Assembly (NCBI GenBank): GCA_003116975.1
Contig: BGKB01000043.1
Location: 372,001 to 436,000 of the forward strand
Source: Aurantiochytrium sp. KH105
Lineage: Eukaryota > Sar > Bigyra > Thraustochytrida > Thraustochytriidae
Direction: 5' to 3'
Length of the DNA: 64,000 bases
Each line of letters opens with the position of its first letter. Position 1 is the first letter of the stretch. Under the pieces are notes generated by a model. The model did no database searches. It was not told where the DNA came from and worked only from the letters and a program-made list of their open reading frames with translations. Below, piece by piece: positions 34,308-44,310 of this stretch. Both the position numbers and the translations under genes were made by a program.

Positions 34308-35729
34308 CATCCAGAATGCCCTGAGTTTCATTGAGATGAAACAATCAAACATATCAAAATCGTCGGTTTTCATTTTTTGTGAAGTAGTTGGCATTGCAAG
34401 TTGGGCCAAAGTCATTAACATTGCGTTTGTAGATGTTGAAGACCTTTCTCCATCTAGCGAAAAGGTTGCCTTTCGTATCGTGTAGAAATTTTCAATCAAG
34501 CGCACAATAGGCTTTCTTTCAAAAAAAAATGAGATTTGCAAAGCTAGAAGAGAGAAGAACAAACGCAAGCTTGGGATAACAAGCCTCGATTCCTTTTGGC
34601 AGACCTCTGAGCATAGAAGAGCGTATTGAAGCTAGACATAGACTCTAAGCCTAGGTTTCTTGCCTTGATGAAGTGCGTTGATCTTTCAATGAGGCGGAAT
34701 TTTCAGCCAAAAGGAAGCAGCCAGACGCAAGGTTTCAGTAATGAAACATCATCTCGTGCTTGTTCATCGTTTCACTGTCATTTCATAGTCCCTAGCGCAG
34801 CAGTTTGGCAACCGGACAAGTTCGCGCTCACAGGGATCACCGACTCGCGCTGCACTGCTCGAGAGAGTGCCGGCGGAAAAAGATGTAGTCGAGTGGCGCC
34901 GTCGTTCCGTCGACGCGGGAAGCGAAGAGGCGCCCAGCCGGGCCCGGCTCCGCCTCAGCAACGGACCTCTCATGAAACGAGCCTTCCAGGACATGCCTGC
35001 GTTTCGATCACTTTCATGCAGAGCGTCTCCCGGTCCCTTTCCGCCCCAGGCTGCAGCGTTGCGCACGTTGCGCAGAACGGCTTGGACAGGAAGAAGCCGC
35101 AGCGCAGCACGGAGTGGACGGTTGTACCACCGGCCCCCGTGAGAAATCGGTGGGTGCTTCCGAGAGCGCAGCTGACAGTGAGACGACCGACAGCGACGCT
35201 TGGCACGATCTTGGCCGTTTCGTGCCGCAGCTCCACGCACGTTGAGCAAGCAGAAGTTGGGAAGAAAGTGGGCAAAGGGCCAAGTGGGGGGGGGGGGGGG
35301 TGTGGGTGGGTGGCGCAATAAGTTTGTGCTTCCCACGCATTGGAAAACGAGCACGAAGATGTCCGTTTCTGTAATTTTCAGCAGGTGCGGACTGCGACAA
35401 GCGACGGATCAATCGGTCGACAGAGAGAAGTGAGAGAGCGACTGAAGCCGTTGCTAGAGGCGAAGTCTCTCCCTTGGCCGAATGAAGAAGCATGGCATTG
35501 GAGAGTTCGGGAGCGCACCGACGTGGTAAACAAATGATGGAATGGAAAATCGGCTCGAAACGTTAATCGACAGCGAAAGAAGAAGCTCTCTAACGATCAC
35601 TCAACCATTCAGCAAATACTCAACTGCAACCGGTGATGAGGTGTATAGATTGTCTCTCACTAGGTCTACAGTTTGCATGCTCCACGAAAACAAAAGAACA
35701 AATAGAAGAGTCTTAATAAATCCTTCAGA
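34308..35729. other. Intergenic region between receptor copies C and D
   Basis: It contains a G15 homopolymer (35286-35300) followed by GT/GGGT repeats, and AT-richer DNA near copy D. No gene is supported. A plus-strand frame at 34626-35321 is Ser/Arg/Pro-rich and looks non-coding. Confidence 0.4.
35286..35300. repeat. G15 homopolymer in a G-rich tract
   Basis: Fifteen consecutive G bases are followed by TGTGGGTGGGTGG, a good G-quadruplex candidate on the plus strand, about 430 bp upstream of receptor copy D. Confidence 0.95.
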
Positions 35730-38171
35730 ATGACACGCCACGTGTGGATTGCTTTGACAACGGCGCAGGTGATGCTGGTGGCAGGTCGGGCGGACTTTGG
35801 CGACTGTGGAACAAACAGCTGCAACCAGTACATCTCTGACAGAGTCTGCAACGAAGACACGATCGGCGAAGACTCGCAAGCTCCGAGCGATGACTTTTAC
35901 CGCGTCGGCGTCTTGCGATCGCTTTCGTCTGGACCTGAAACTGACTTTGCCACTATGTGTGCCTGGGAAAAAGCGCTCAGCGATGGTCTCATGTCGCACG
36001 TCACAGATCTCGACATGTTCTGGATCGACACCGGATCGGGCGTCTCTGGTGGTGTGCAATCAGGCTTGTGCATACGCGAGTCTGGTATAAATCTGGCTGT
36101 TGGACCATTGTACAGCAGTGTCGCGCAAGGCGCTTCCATCATCGGAACCATTTACGAGAAGAATGTCATTGGCGCCACGTCCACGTCCCCTCTACTGAGC
36201 GACACTGACTCGTACAGCTACTTTTCGCGTGTCATCCCTTCCGATAACTACCAAGGCGCGATGCTCGCAGAATACGCCGTCAACACACAGAGATGGACGA
36301 AGATCGCCACGATCTCCATCTCGTCCGAGGCGTACTTTGAAGGCATCACCAACGTCTTTGCGGAGACCGCGGTCTCGCTTGGCGCACAAGTCACCAGCTA
36401 CACCCTCACGAGTGATTTTACAGAATCACAGATCTCCGAAGCTTTGCGCAAGATCAGAGCGTCTGGCGTCCGCGTCGTCATGATCGCAATGGAGCCTGCG
36501 CGCGATGCTCTCGTCATCGCCAACGCTACAGGAATGCTCGACGAAGGCTGGGCGTGGCTCACGACGGAGTCGACGATCACTACTCTCACGAGCAACCTGT
36601 GGGGTCTGCCAGAAGAAAAGCTGGTTGACATGGAAAAGCTTCTTCACGGCTTCATCGGCCTTGTGCCCTGGATGGACACGGAAGGTCAGGCGCATCAGGA
36701 TTGGCTCTCGTGCGTGGATAGCCACTACGATGACACCACCGGCATGTTTGCCAACCTCGGCGCGATGCTGACAGCTGCGAACGGAAACTCTGTCGAAGAC
36801 GGAAAGAGCAAAGCCAAGGACATGTGGAACGGGTACTTTCATGATGCCATGATGCTCGCACTCCGTGCGCTCAGTCCTCTGACGGCTTCTGAGCGTGCAA
36901 ACGCCACACGGATCCGGGAAGCGATCCGCGAAATGACTTACAACGGTACCTCGGGTTCCATTGCACTCGATGCCGCTGGTGATCGTACCGTGGCGACGTA
37001 CGATATTCTCAACATCTACAATGAAGCGCAGAACTCGGTCGGTACCATTGATGCGGGGACGCGTACAGTGACAACGTTTCAAGCCGAGATCTTTCCGGGC
37101 AACACCACCACTGTCCCCGTCGACTTTGTCATGGCGTGCTCCAACGACGACTACAACATGACTGTGAGCGCGTGCGCGAACTCTCTGCGTACTGTGACGC
37201 TGACGCAGAACTCGGAAGACGCGTTGCGATACTGTCCGGACATTGAAGCGTTCGAAGCCAGCTGCGACCACGCGAGCTTGAAGAGCGCCGGGGCGGGGCT
37301 CGTCATGTTCGGGTATGCCTTCATCTTCATCTTCCTGCTCGCGCTCGCCAGAGTATGGTCACACAAGGTCATTCGTCTATCGCAGCGCAAGTTTCTGCTC
37401 ATCATGATCTTTGGCGCTTTCGTCGCGCTTGCCGGGCCGCTTCTCTCTGCGAATCAACTCAGCGATGTTCGCTGTGCTGCACTTCCGTGCTTCACGGCGG
37501 TGGGGTACGTTCTGCTGTTTGGACCTCTCTTTGTCAAGACGTGGCGAGTGAGCGTCCTCGTGAACAACTCGAGGCTGCGCAGCAAGAAGGTGTCAAACTG
37601 GCGTCTGTATCGTCGTCTGGCAGCGCTGATTGTCGCAACTGTCGGCTTGCTGGCGGTGATGCTTCTCGTGGATCCTCCCAAGCCGCAGACGAGCTCGAAG
37701 CCGGTCGACGATGCGGATGGCAATGTGCACTTGGTTCCTTTCGAAACCTGTGCGGTCGAGTCGGGAACACTGGGAATGCTCGTGATTCTATTGCTCGGGC
37801 TTATGACGGCGTATGGCTGCTTCGTCTCGTATCAGATTCGCCACGTGACCTCTGAGCTCAGCGAGGCGCGGTGGATCTTCTTGTCTGTGTACAATGGCGC
37901 GTTGCTCTCGATGGTCACGCTGGCTGTGGTTCTCGGGCTTGACCTAACGTACGCTGAGCTGCACCTGTTTGCGAGTCTTGGCTCTGTGCTTACGTGCATG
38001 GTCACAGTGTCGCTAATTATGGTTCCGAAGCTCATCAACATTCACAAGGATGTCAAGTTCACCATGTTGACCGGAGCCGGAACTACTGCGGTGAATCCCT
38101 CCTCAGCTGCGGGTCCCGTGTCGAGCGTGGCAGCTAACTCCACCAAGATTGAGACTGCGACAGAATCTTGA
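35730..38171 (+). CDS. GABA-B-like class C G-protein-coupled receptor, copy D
   Basis: A single exon encodes 813 residues from an ATG at 35730. The signal peptide begins MTRHVWIALTT and joins the shared AQVMLVAGRADFGDC sequence at its cleavage region. The ligand domain (to about 518) and seven-helix domain (about 520-771) are almost identical to copy C. The tail ends SSVAANSTKIETATES and differs from C after NPSSAA. With identical binding and helix regions, C and D should see the same ligand and differ, if at all, in expression, sorting or cytosolic partners. The gene converges with the EF-hand gene on the other strand, with 169 bp between stops. Confidence 0.92.
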   Translation: MTRHVWIALTTAQVMLVAGRADFGDCGTNSCNQYISDRVCNEDTIGEDSQAPSDDFYRVGVLRSLSSGPETDFATMCAWEKALSDGLMSHVTDLDMFWIDTGSGVSGGVQSGLCIRESGINLAVGPLYSSVAQGASIIGTIYEKNVIGATSTSPLLSDTDSYSYFSRVIPSDNYQGAMLAEYAVNTQRWTKIATISISSEAYFEGITNVFAETAVSLGAQVTSYTLTSDFTESQISEALRKIRASGVRVVMIAMEPARDALVIANATGMLDEGWAWLTTESTITTLTSNLWGLPEEKLVDMEKLLHGFIGLVPWMDTEGQAHQDWLSCVDSHYDDTTGMFANLGAMLTAANGNSVEDGKSKAKDMWNGYFHDAMMLALRALSPLTASERANATRIREAIREMTYNGTSGSIALDAAGDRTVATYDILNIYNEAQNSVGTIDAGTRTVTTFQAEIFPGNTTTVPVDFVMACSNDDYNMTVSACANSLRTVTLTQNSEDALRYCPDIEAFEASCDHASLKSAGAGLVMFGYAFIFIFLLALARVWSHKVIRLSQRKFLLIMIFGAFVALAGPLLSANQLSDVRCAALPCFTAVGYVLLFGPLFVKTWRVSVLVNNSRLRSKKVSNWRLYRRLAALIVATVGLLAVMLLVDPPKPQTSSKPVDDADGNVHLVPFETCAVESGTLGMLVILLLGLMTAYGCFVSYQIRHVTSELSEARWIFLSVYNGALLSMVTLAVVLGLDLTYAELHLFASLGSVLTCMVTVSLIMVPKLINIHKDVKFTMLTGAGTTAVNPSSAAGPVSSVAANSTKIETATES
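35762..38111. repeat. 2350-bp near-identical block, copy in receptor D
   Basis: Partner of 31898-34247, with the same length, boundaries and orientation. Confidence 0.9.
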
Positions 38172-38340
38172 TCACTCTGGCTCAATCGTTCATCGATGGC
38201 TTTTTCTTTATGGTGACCAACGATATTCGACCCATTGAGTGCGCAGGGGAGTCGACGGAAATGGAACAGACTGCAGGATACAAAATACAACGAGAAATAA
38301 CAAAAAAACAACAACACTTTATTCTCTTATGACTTCTAAC

Positions 38341-39804
38341 TTAGTCTGAGAGAGAGTTCGAGGATGAAGCGGACCGTGCGCGGAGCCGTTCCTGGCCTCG
38401 TCTTGCGGCACGAAGAGACATAACCTTGCGCTGACGAAGGCGTTTGAATTGCTGCACCTCGGATCCACGACTAATGTCGGTGACGTCGTCCCAGCGCAGG
38501 CCAAGCCATTCTGGAAGACCCGCTTCCATATAGGGCAACAATGTCACCATGAGAGCTACCGCGACGGAGGTGAAAATCTGATCAGGAACGCTCGCCAATA
38601 AAGCCGCTAACGGCGTGAGTCTTGCGACGACGAAAAAGTCTTGCAGCATATGTTTCATCGGCTGCGCAAGCATAGGGAACACGATAATAACCAGCAGTAT
38701 GCGCTTCGTCACGTCGAGCACAACATTGTGACAAAGGTCCTGACAAAGCGCGAGGAATTCTTCGCGGTCGAGCTTTTCATCCTCGTTGAAATCATACTTT
38801 TTCATCACATTCAATACGTGTGCGCGTTTGGGGGGTGGCTTGCGTCCTCCCCAGGGGATGCGATTCAAATTGTGATACAAGAGAAGAACCCCTGCGTAGA
38901 GCTCGCCCGTGTCGATCGCCCCATTCCCGTCAATGTCGCATTCCTCGAAAGCTTGGTCCACCATTTCGAGAAACGTCTGGCTCGTCAAAAAATCGTTACG
39001 CAGGCGCGCGAGCTCCGCTTCGCCTGCGCGTCGTCGCTCTCTGATGCGCTGCAATTGCTTGGACTGCATAACTTGATCGGTCCAGTTATTTACCACGATC
39101 ATAGGCGTGACGGCTCTCTCCTTGAAGATTTTCATGAGCGAAGCTCCATCGCGCGAGCCGTCCGTTTTGCCGCTGCTACCCTTGTGCCGCCGGCGACGGT
39201 TGCGCCGTTTTCCTCTCGTACGCTCGAGGCCATCAGCTTCGCTTTCCTCGTCCTCGTCACCGTCCTCGTCCTCGTCATCGAGACTGTCGAGGTCGCTCTC
39301 GTCCTCGTCCCCTTCCTCGAACTCGAGCTCCTCCTCCAGCTGGTCGTCGAGGTCGGGATCAAACTCGAACTGGACGTGTCCTCGCTTACCCATGGTGAGT
39401 CGATCGCCTGCGCTGGTGTCGTCGTTCTTCTCGAGCGTGGCGTCCTCCTCGAGGCTTTCGACGTCGCTCGTCGCGAGCTCCCGCAGGCGCCAAAACTGCT
39501 CCTGCACGCGGCGACGCGTCGCAGCAGCTCTCGCTGCGGCGGCGGCGAGCAGCAGCTGCTGCTGCTGCTGCTCCTGGCCGTCCTCCTCGCCCTCCTCGCT
39601 GCAGGTCTCCGCGCGGGAGCTGTCCGTGCGCGCGACGTCCTCGTTCGCGGGCTCCGCGGGCTCCGCGTCCTCCTCGTGCTCCTCGTGCTCCTCCTGCGCG
39701 GCGGCCTTCTTCTTGCCCTGCCGCGTCCGCGTCTGCGGCGTCCACGCGCCCGCCAGCCACCGCGCCGCGCCCGTGCCCGCGCCCGCGCCCGCACGCGCCG
39801 GCAT
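38341..39804 (-). CDS. EF-hand protein with C-terminal membrane helices
   Basis: The frame gives 487 residues from an ATG at 39804. The frame extends upstream to about 39999, but with a non-ATG start in AAGCAAGC-type repeat DNA, so I exclude that part. Residues 1-100 are low complexity (Ala, Glu, poly-Gln encoded by CAG). Residues 145-195 are very acidic (Asp/Glu), followed by a basic patch (GKRRNRRRRHK). Two EF-hands follow: a canonical loop at 290-301 (DIDGNGAIDTGE) and a less canonical one at 338-349 (DFNEDEKLDREE). Hydrophobic segments at about 366-380 and 393-425 suggest two membrane helices or a re-entrant pair. A calcium-responsive membrane role is likely. The organelle is unknown. An AATAAA lies about 20 bases past the stop (38323-38318 on this strand). 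Confidence 0.75.
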   Translation of the reverse strand: MPARAGAGAGTGAARWLAGAWTPQTRTRQGKKKAAAQEEHEEHEEDAEPAEPANEDVARTDSSRAETCSEEGEEDGQEQQQQQLLLAAAAARAAATRRRVQEQFWRLRELATSDVESLEEDATLEKNDDTSAGDRLTMGKRGHVQFEFDPDLDDQLEEELEFEEGDEDESDLDSLDDEDEDGDEDEESEADGLERTRGKRRNRRRRHKGSSGKTDGSRDGASLMKIFKERAVTPMIVVNNWTDQVMQSKQLQRIRERRRAGEAELARLRNDFLTSQTFLEMVDQAFEECDIDGNGAIDTGELYAGVLLLYHNLNRIPWGGRKPPPKRAHVLNVMKKYDFNEDEKLDREEFLALCQDLCHNVVLDVTKRILLVIIVFPMLAQPMKHMLQDFFVVARLTPLAALLASVPDQIFTSVAVALMVTLLPYMEAGLPEWLGLRWDDVTDISRGSEVQQFKRLRQRKVMSLRAARRGQERLRARSASSSNSLSD

Positions 39805-40371
39805 CCAGCGCCGCGCCGCTCGCGGTCGGCACGTGCAAGGCGACTTGGCACTCTGCCAAGCAGATCTGATCTCCCAGGTCGACGCAAGCAAACCTAGCAA
39901 AACTAGCCAAGCAAAGCCAAGCAGAGCCAAGCAAGCAAGGCAAGGCAAGCAAGCAAGCAGGGCAAGGCAAGCACGCAAGCCTCGCGCGGCCAGCCCCACC
40001 GACCCAGCCTGCGCTGGAAACCAAGCCGCGAAGCCGCGAAGCCGCGAAGCCGCGCAGCCAGCCGCGCAGCCGCGTGCCGGGCGGATGTACGCGGTTTACG
40101 CTCGGAAATGAATGCATCGTGTGCGTGCGTGCGCCGGCGGGTACCTTTAGCATGAGCAGCGCCGCGGTGTGCGACGCGACGCGACGCGCTAAGTGGGACG
40201 CGGGTACCGCCCGCACCTCGCAGGCGGGATAGTGCGAATCTAGTTCTCGGCAGTCAGTCGCCGGCTGGAAGACGATCAGGACCAGGTCGACGAGGAGGTC
40301 TTGGGCGAGGAGCGCGCCAGTGCCGGTTCTGCGCGGCGAGGTCGGTAGCCAGGGCGGGCGCGGAGGACTCG
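39805..40371. other. Divergent intergenic region with short-period repeats
   Basis: It contains CAAGC/AAGCAAG/GCCAAGC runs (about 39885-39975), CCGCGAAG repeats (40022-40060) and GCGAC pentamers (about 40173-40190). It should hold the promoters of the EF-hand gene and the two-exon gene at 40372. No separate gene is seen. Confidence 0.45.
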
Positions 40372-41318
40372 ATGCAGTCCGCAGCGTGGCTCGCCGCGTC
40401 GTCGGCCAGAGGCGCGTACGCGAGCGTGGCCAAGAACGTGAACCAGACCGTAGAGGCGGTCAAGGGCTCGGGGGCAAGCAGCGCGGCAGGGGCCGCGGCC
40501 GCGCAGCAGGCGACGTCGCGATGTGGCTGTCTTGAACGGGTCTATCACCTGGTCACCGATGCAGTGTACGTTTACTTGGAAAGGCCCTACGCTTGAGAGC
40601 CCGCCAAAATGAGCCATGTCTGACGTGTCGATCCTCTAATCCTTGCATCATTGCCCTCTTTTGACAAAATAGAGGCCTGAGCTCACCAGAGGAGAAACGT
40701 CGCCGTGATTTCGAGAAAAACCATTTACCTATGCTAGAGGAGGGTATTTATGTAACACTTGTGGATTTTGACGAGCCAGAAAAGGTCTCGCTCATGGGAT
40801 CCATGTCGAGATCTGTCTCTAGCTTTCTCGGCACAGGCCGAGCGCCAAGCTCGAGTGGGGCCAAAGCAGGGACAGCTACTGGTGCACATCCTGCAAGTGG
40901 TAGTCAGGTTCTTGTGCGCCTCGTTGTCGCAGACGACGGAATTCGACTCGAATGGCAAACGCTGCAACAGCAGCAGAATCGTCCACTCCACGAGGGGGCC
41001 TTATCCCTGCGCACCGTGCAGGTCATGGATTGCTGCGGCGACGTAGAACTCCGCCTCCTTGACCACCATGGCAAAGTTCTTCTTTCCGTGGAGATGAAAG
41101 CCTCGCAGGATAGGGATCTGTGGCACGCTGCGCTCAAGGAGGCCCAGGCTGTCTTTGCTCCCCAGCTCGAAGAGGAGGCCAGTCGCTCTCGGAGTATGTT
41201 TGACCGCCAGCAGCGATATCTCGAGCTGGAGCAGCGTAAGCGAGAGCGCGATCGCAAAAAACAGGCTCTCGGCTCTGTCGGTATGCAATTCACGGCTCAG
41301 GCCATGGCCAATCAGTAG
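40372..41318 (+). CDS. Unknown protein with possible PH-like domain (two exons)
   Basis: The coding sequence is 40372-40565 joined to 40673-41318, giving 279 residues. The second exon's first ATG (40731) would leave a 195-residue protein. Splicing a 107-bp intron adds 84 residues and keeps the frame (DAV|GLSSPEEKRRRDFEK). Residues 1-50 are Ala/Ser-rich and contain ASVAKNVNQTVEAVKG, a likely amphipathic helix. Residues about 143-225 alternate beta strands and end in a helix (QVLVRLVVADDGIRLEWQ, GALSLRTVQVMD, RDLWHAALKEAQAVF), the pattern of a PH domain. Residues 235-262 are a charged coiled coil. A membrane or lipid-binding adaptor is plausible; the family is unknown. An AATAAA is at 41402-41407. 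Confidence 0.68.
40566..40672 (+). other. Spliceosomal intron, 107 bp, phase 2
   Basis: The donor is GCAGT|GTACGT at 40566 and the acceptor is AAAATAG|AGG ending at 40672. A CTAAT branch-point motif lies at 40635-40639. Removing it joins two open frames and skips in-frame stops in the intron (for example a TGA soon after CTACGCT). Confidence 0.8.
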
Positions 41319-41919
41319 CACGCCAGCTACTCAGCCAGCTACTCAGCCAGCCAGCCGCCTCTCTTGTTTTCATTCGTTTCTTTCCAGTTCTCAACTGGAT
41401 GAATAAAGAAAGCCGCCTTACAAAGGCAAGCCAGCTGGCCAAGTCTACATTTCATGATTCGGTGCAAATCGTCCATTGTAGCTGCGAATGTAGCGGCACT
41501 TTTTCTCCCCCAGACTTTCCAGACAGACTGGCGAACACCAATCCCCACCAACATGTAAATCATCTTCTTTAGTAAAGAAAAGCCTACGATGGACACTGCG
41601 AATTCGCCACGCTGTTTGGTTCCGCCTCCTTCGTTTGTCTGCTGGCTTCCCGTGCTTTTGCTCTTGATTTGATTCCTCGCTTCCAGCGTGGCCCCTATCT
41701 TCGTTAGATAGACTCCGACCAGCAGCAGCAGCAGCAGCAGCTGCTCTGCTCTGCACGTCCCGGCACAAGGCACGGCGCGGCAAACGACGAAGGCGGCGGC
41801 GAGGTGGAGCGAGACGCGTGGCGTCGGAGTTGCGTGGCGCGCGCTGGCTGCAGCGCTCCTCGATACGAAAGGCCTACGCGTAGCCCCTTCGTGTCTGCGC
41901 AACACGCTTGTTCGCTGCC
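41319..41919. other. Intergenic region
   Basis: The left part is the 3' UTR of the two-exon gene, with (CAGC)n-like repeats just after its stop and an AATAAA at 41402. The right part is the 5' flank of the PDI gene and has a CAG run at 41719-41742. A minus-strand frame of 188 residues is open but starts at a non-ATG codon and passes through the CAG run. Confidence 0.4.
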
Positions 41920-43500
41920 ATGAAGCAACGCAGCGGAGGCGGAGCCGGGGGCATGGGCGGCAGCAGCAGTGGCACGGGAGGCGGGACCAGCGGCGGCTTG
42001 AGTGTGCCTGCAGGTGGCCTGTCGGCCCGTCTGCGGTCGTTTGATCTGTATAGAAAGATTCCCAGAGACCTCACCGAGGCAAGTGCCGTAGGCGGCAGCG
42101 TCTCGATCGCCTTCGCCCTCTTCTTTCTGCTCATCCTGTACTTGGAGCTCTCCAACTTTCTGGCAGTACGAGAGTCGACGGCCATTGAGATTGATCACAG
42201 CGAAGACAGCATCTTCCAAATGAACATCAACCTCACCTTTGAGTCCCTCAGCTGTGAGTACCTGGGTGTTGACGTGGAAAACGTCCTCGGCCGAAGACGC
42301 GTCGATATCCTTGATCACTCGCTGCACAAGTACTCGCTCGATGGTGTCAAGGTTGGATCCGTTTCCAAGGGTGGCGCTGGCGACAATGTCGAGGCCGAAT
42401 GGGAACACCTCTACGACGGCACGGACAAGGATGTTTATGGCGTGAAGCGGTATGCGATCGAACTCACCCCGGAGAACTTTGTGAAAACAGTCGACGAATT
42501 CGAGGTTCTCCTCGTCGACTTTCACGCACCGTGGTGCCCTCATTGCCAACGTCTTGCCCCCATCTATGAGCATGCGGCGCACCTGGTTCGTGAGCAGGCG
42601 CCTCACGAGGTTGACGGCCATCACAAGCACTCGATTGCACTCGCAAGTTTTGACTGCACTGTCAAGGCCCACCAAAAGATTTGCATGGACAATGGCATCC
42701 AGGCATTTCCCACCATTCTCGTCTTTCGCCAGAGCAAGGTCAACCGAGTCACGGGTCCTCGCGGCCGGTACAATGAGCAGTACACGGGTGCGCGCAAGGC
42801 AGAACCTTTGGCCAAGTTTGCCATTTCCGTCCTCAAGGAAGTTCAAGCCGAGGACAAGGGCGCACTTCCGGAGCCCCACAAGGGCCATGATGTGGAGAAG
42901 GACGGCAAGCCCGAATCCAAGGTCACGGCGCTCGGCTGCCGCGTCGAGGGTTTTCTCAACTTGCGTCGCGTACCGGGCAGAGTCATCTTTCACCCCAAGC
43001 TGTCCGGCCACACGTTCGAGACAGGACTTCTCAAGCTCGATCATTTCATCCGTCACCTAAGTTTTGGCAAACATAGTGCAAAGCTTGTTCGCAGCCAGAC
43101 TCTTCCGGTCGAAGGCGCCTACGCTGACAAGGTTGGACGTCCGATTGTTCTTGCCGAGGGCATCGACGAGATCCCCTTCAGCGCCAGCGACAATAACTAC
43201 ACTCACGAGCATTACATCAAGGTCATTGGGACCTCGCGCAGGCCGCACCGTGGCAAGTCTATCAACGCATACGAATACACCATCTCCAGCGATACGCACC
43301 CAACGCTAGCTGAAGTTCCTCAGGTCATTTTCAGTTATGACCTTGCGCCGTTCAAGGTTGTCGTTGTTGAAGAGACCAAGCCTTGGATCGAGGGTTTTAC
43401 TTCAATGTGCGCTATTCTGGGTGGCGTGTACACCGTCTCGGTTCTCTTCGAGGGTGTCTTATCTTCTGTCGTCAACACGCTGACGAAAAAGCTCGACTAA
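41920..43500 (+). CDS. ERGIC-type protein disulfide isomerase (ERGIC_N + thioredoxin + ERV41/46-like lumenal domain)
   Basis: A single exon encodes 526 residues from an ATG at 41920; the four codons before it lack an ATG. After a Gly/Ser-rich start, RSFDLYRKIPRDLTEASAVGG and a TM helix (about 57-82) match the ERGIC_N region of ERV41/ERV46 cargo receptors. A thioredoxin domain at about 178-305 has the active site CPHC (206-209, in APWCPHCQ) and cis-Pro264 in FPTI. The ERV-type lumenal domain continues to about 480, a second TM lies at about 490-512, and the protein ends KKLD, a dilysine retrieval signal for a cytosolic tail. Plants and several protists have this fusion as PDI class 5. It probably oxidises or isomerises cargo while cycling between ER and Golgi. 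Confidence 0.93.
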   Translation: MKQRSGGGAGGMGGSSSGTGGGTSGGLSVPAGGLSARLRSFDLYRKIPRDLTEASAVGGSVSIAFALFFLLILYLELSNFLAVRESTAIEIDHSEDSIFQMNINLTFESLSCEYLGVDVENVLGRRRVDILDHSLHKYSLDGVKVGSVSKGGAGDNVEAEWEHLYDGTDKDVYGVKRYAIELTPENFVKTVDEFEVLLVDFHAPWCPHCQRLAPIYEHAAHLVREQAPHEVDGHHKHSIALASFDCTVKAHQKICMDNGIQAFPTILVFRQSKVNRVTGPRGRYNEQYTGARKAEPLAKFAISVLKEVQAEDKGALPEPHKGHDVEKDGKPESKVTALGCRVEGFLNLRRVPGRVIFHPKLSGHTFETGLLKLDHFIRHLSFGKHSAKLVRSQTLPVEGAYADKVGRPIVLAEGIDEIPFSASDNNYTHEHYIKVIGTSRRPHRGKSINAYEYTISSDTHPTLAEVPQVIFSYDLAPFKVVVVEETKPWIEGFTSMCAILGGVYTVSVLFEGVLSSVVNTLTKKLD

Positions 43501-44310
43501 TGTAAGGTGTATTACTTGCCCAGTTTTTACAAAGAAACTCTCTCTCTCTCCATCTCTCTCTCTTTGACCATGGTGGTAGACGTAGTATACCATTATCATC
43601 CGCATCCGGACAAGCAGCCAGAAGCAAGTTAGGCTAAGGTCCATGATGTCTTTTCCCTCTTCGAATGTGCGTGTCGCCGCAAAAAAGAAAGACCGGAAAC
43701 AAACCAATACAAGAAAAGAAAGCGATTGGCAGTGGCAAGGACTGACAGTGACAGTGGATTGGCAACATCGAAAAAAAAGAAAAGAAAGATAAATTGACAG
43801 TGAAATAAAGAAGAAAGCGTGGTGGTTGCAGCCCAAGGACGCAGACCGCGATCGCACGCGCGCCCCGCGCTTCTCGTTCGCCAGACACGGTCCCTCGCCT
43901 GCCTCGCCAACGCCGCTGCTGCGCGCTTCGCCGCCGGCCGCTGATCTCTGCGCAGGAAGGCGGCGGGCGCGCGAATCAAAAGCGCCACCACACGCGACCG
44001 TCAACCCATTCGCCATCGACCGGCCGGCAAACCTGGCTGCCTTGCACTCCAAGGAGCGGGAGGCGCAAGGTCGGGACGCGAGCCGGACGGAGGCCCTGCT
44101 CGCGTGGGGCCAGGCGGGCGGCTGACAGATCGACTGGCCAGGTAGCGGGCCACAGCTTGAAGAAGCCATACAGCTTGGCCCTGGCTCGTTGTGCACAGCG
44201 TGGCACAGCCTGGGCCTAACAACTACTACCTCGCGGCCAACCAAGGCGGCCAACGACCAATCTCGCCGCGGCGCAGAAAGGTCTTCGCGGCAACATCACT
44301 CCCTGTGGCC
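43501..44310. other. Intergenic region
   Basis: About 810 bp lie between the PDI gene and the CCCH/RING gene. TC-rich repeats follow the PDI stop (43540-43566), then A-rich and GACAGTG-type DNA, then GC-rich DNA. The downstream frame is open from about 44191 without an ATG and may be 5' UTR. No gene is seen. Confidence 0.4.

Noticed and set aside
39805-39999. N-terminal extension of the EF-hand gene with a hydrophobic, signal-like start
   Set aside because: The first codon is not ATG and the hydrophobic stretch is a translation of CAAGC/AAGG repeats, so it is unlikely to be real protein.
41339-41905. A 188-residue minus-strand frame between the two-exon gene and the PDI gene
   Set aside because: It starts at a non-ATG codon, crosses a CAG repeat and overlaps a likely 3' UTR. 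Some parts look protein-like, but there is no family match I can defend.
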